From assembly GCA_001769855.1 (NCBI GenBank), contig MEPP01000001.1, forward strand, positions 40,982 to 104,981: a stretch of 64,000 bases of DNA, written 5' to 3'. Each line of letters starts with the position of its first letter. The first letter of the stretch is position 1. The position numbers were made by a program, and so were the translations under genes. A model generated the notes under the pieces. The model searched no databases and had not been told where the DNA came from. It worked only from the letters and a program-made list of their open reading frames with translations. This document shows, one piece after another, positions 63,608 through 64,000 of the stretch. Source of the DNA: Bdellovibrionales bacterium GWA2_49_15. Its GTDB lineage: Bacteria; Bdellovibrionota; Bacteriovoracia; Bacteriovoracales; Bacteriovoracaceae.

Positions 63608-64000
63608 TCACAAATCGGTCTCCCGGTTTGGCATAAGTTCCAGGGCAATGATGGCAGAAAATTGTTTTCCCTTATAATTTTGCGGCCCTTCAGTGGAATA
63701 TTCTATTCGCGCCCTCACCGCCTGCCCGACTCCCAGCGGTCTTAAGTATTCGGCCCAGACGCCCCAGGAATCTGCGAACTCCAAGTCCCGTCTTGAATCC
63801 CCTCCCACCCGTGCCCCTCCGTTCAAGGCATTCAGATTTTTGCGGCCAAAATTGGAATGAAATTCACCTGAAGCATAGTAATACAAGGAATCACTCACAT
63901 AAATATTGCGCAGGAAGACGCTCTGGCTGGGCATTTTGGCATAGGCCAACCCCGGCCCAAACGAAACCCAGGCGGAGGAGGGCCACTCATAGAGATGAAA
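63608..64000 (-). CDS. Outer-membrane beta-barrel protein of the Pel locus (PelB-like C-terminus), partial
   Basis: The frame is open to the window end, so the N-terminus lies outside. The visible 130 residues are alternating beta strands (SLYYYASGEFHSNFG, WGVWAEYLRPLG, RARIEYSTEG, FSAIIALELM), typical of the end of a beta barrel. Its position just upstream of pelD (37 bases) suggests the barrel domain of PelB, the exporter of Pel through the outer membrane. A different porin is possible. Assignment rests on context. Confidence 0.6.
   Translation of the reverse strand, partial: FHLYEWPSSAWVSFGPGLAYAKMPSQSVFLRNIYVSDSLYYYASGEFHSNFGRKNLNALNGGARVGGDSRRDLEFADSWGVWAEYLRPLGVGQAVRARIEYSTEGPQNYKGKQFSAIIALELMPNRETDL

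Overview
The window looks like chromosomal DNA of a Gram-negative, chemotactic bacterium, most likely a member of Bdellovibrionota (Bdellovibrio/Bacteriovorax-like). This is an inference from gene content, not from a marker gene. The support is: many signal-peptide hydrolases, outer-membrane barrels, a DNA-binding domain resembling the TIGR02147 family (known mainly from Bdellovibrio relatives and Fibrobacter), a dense set of two-component regulators, FecR-domain proteins and a Pel polysaccharide locus. Genes are tightly packed. No CRISPR array, rRNA, complete insertion sequence or origin is visible.

Layout. 1-13.3 kb: an accessory stretch of short transcription units, mostly secreted proteins. 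It holds an aldo/keto reductase, a nucleoside phosphorylase-like protein, two exported endonuclease/exonuclease/phosphatase (EEP) proteins, a FecR-domain protein, an exported HEIGH-type protease, an astacin, a pectinacetylesterase-like protein, an OprB-like porin, and an unusual protein with two blocks of cysteines spaced exactly nine residues apart. 13.3-21.5 kb: a nine-gene chemotaxis operon on the minus strand (cheA, cheW, mcp, cheR, cheD, cheY, cheX-like, cheB, response regulator). 21.7-31.3 kb: a Wzz-like chain-length protein with a degenerate BY-kinase-like partner, then a field of response regulators and histidine kinases, including a NarX/NarL-type pair and a PhnD-like lipoprotein beside a membrane kinase. 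31.3-40.8 kb: a phosphodiesterase-type lipoprotein, an SGNH hydrolase, thyA-folA, a NamZ-type muramidase, a receiver-ankyrin protein, a cyclic-nucleotide-binding protein, a large conserved protein of unknown function and a thioredoxin-like ferredoxin. 40.9-54.6 kb: a FecR protein divergent from a membrane SpoIIE-like pseudophosphatase, a trypsin-like protease ending in a 30-bp perfect inverted repeat, hemB, sufE, a polytopic membrane protein, an arsR-oxidoreductase-SDR operon divergent from a thiolase, and a large secreted metalloprotease-like protein.

54.6-55.4 kb is the only long gene-poor stretch. It holds a possible decayed gene, a G-tract run, a chain of hairpins and a minus-strand tRNA-Thr(CGT). 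55.5-64.0 kb is a Pel-type exopolysaccharide operon on the minus strand. In transcription order it encodes an outer-membrane barrel (cut by the window end), PelD with a conserved c-di-GMP RxxD site, PelE, a 650-aa HEAT-like repeat protein that is not a standard Pel component, PelF, PelG, and a lipoprotein carrying only the glycoside-hydrolase-like part of PelA.

How it fits together (inference): chemotaxis and two-component genes steer motility and surface behaviour, the Wzz-like pair and the Pel locus make or export polysaccharide, and the exported hydrolases would serve macromolecule degradation or predation. All functions are read from motifs and family knowledge without database searches. 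Start sites were chosen by ribosome-binding sites and signal peptides where these decide.
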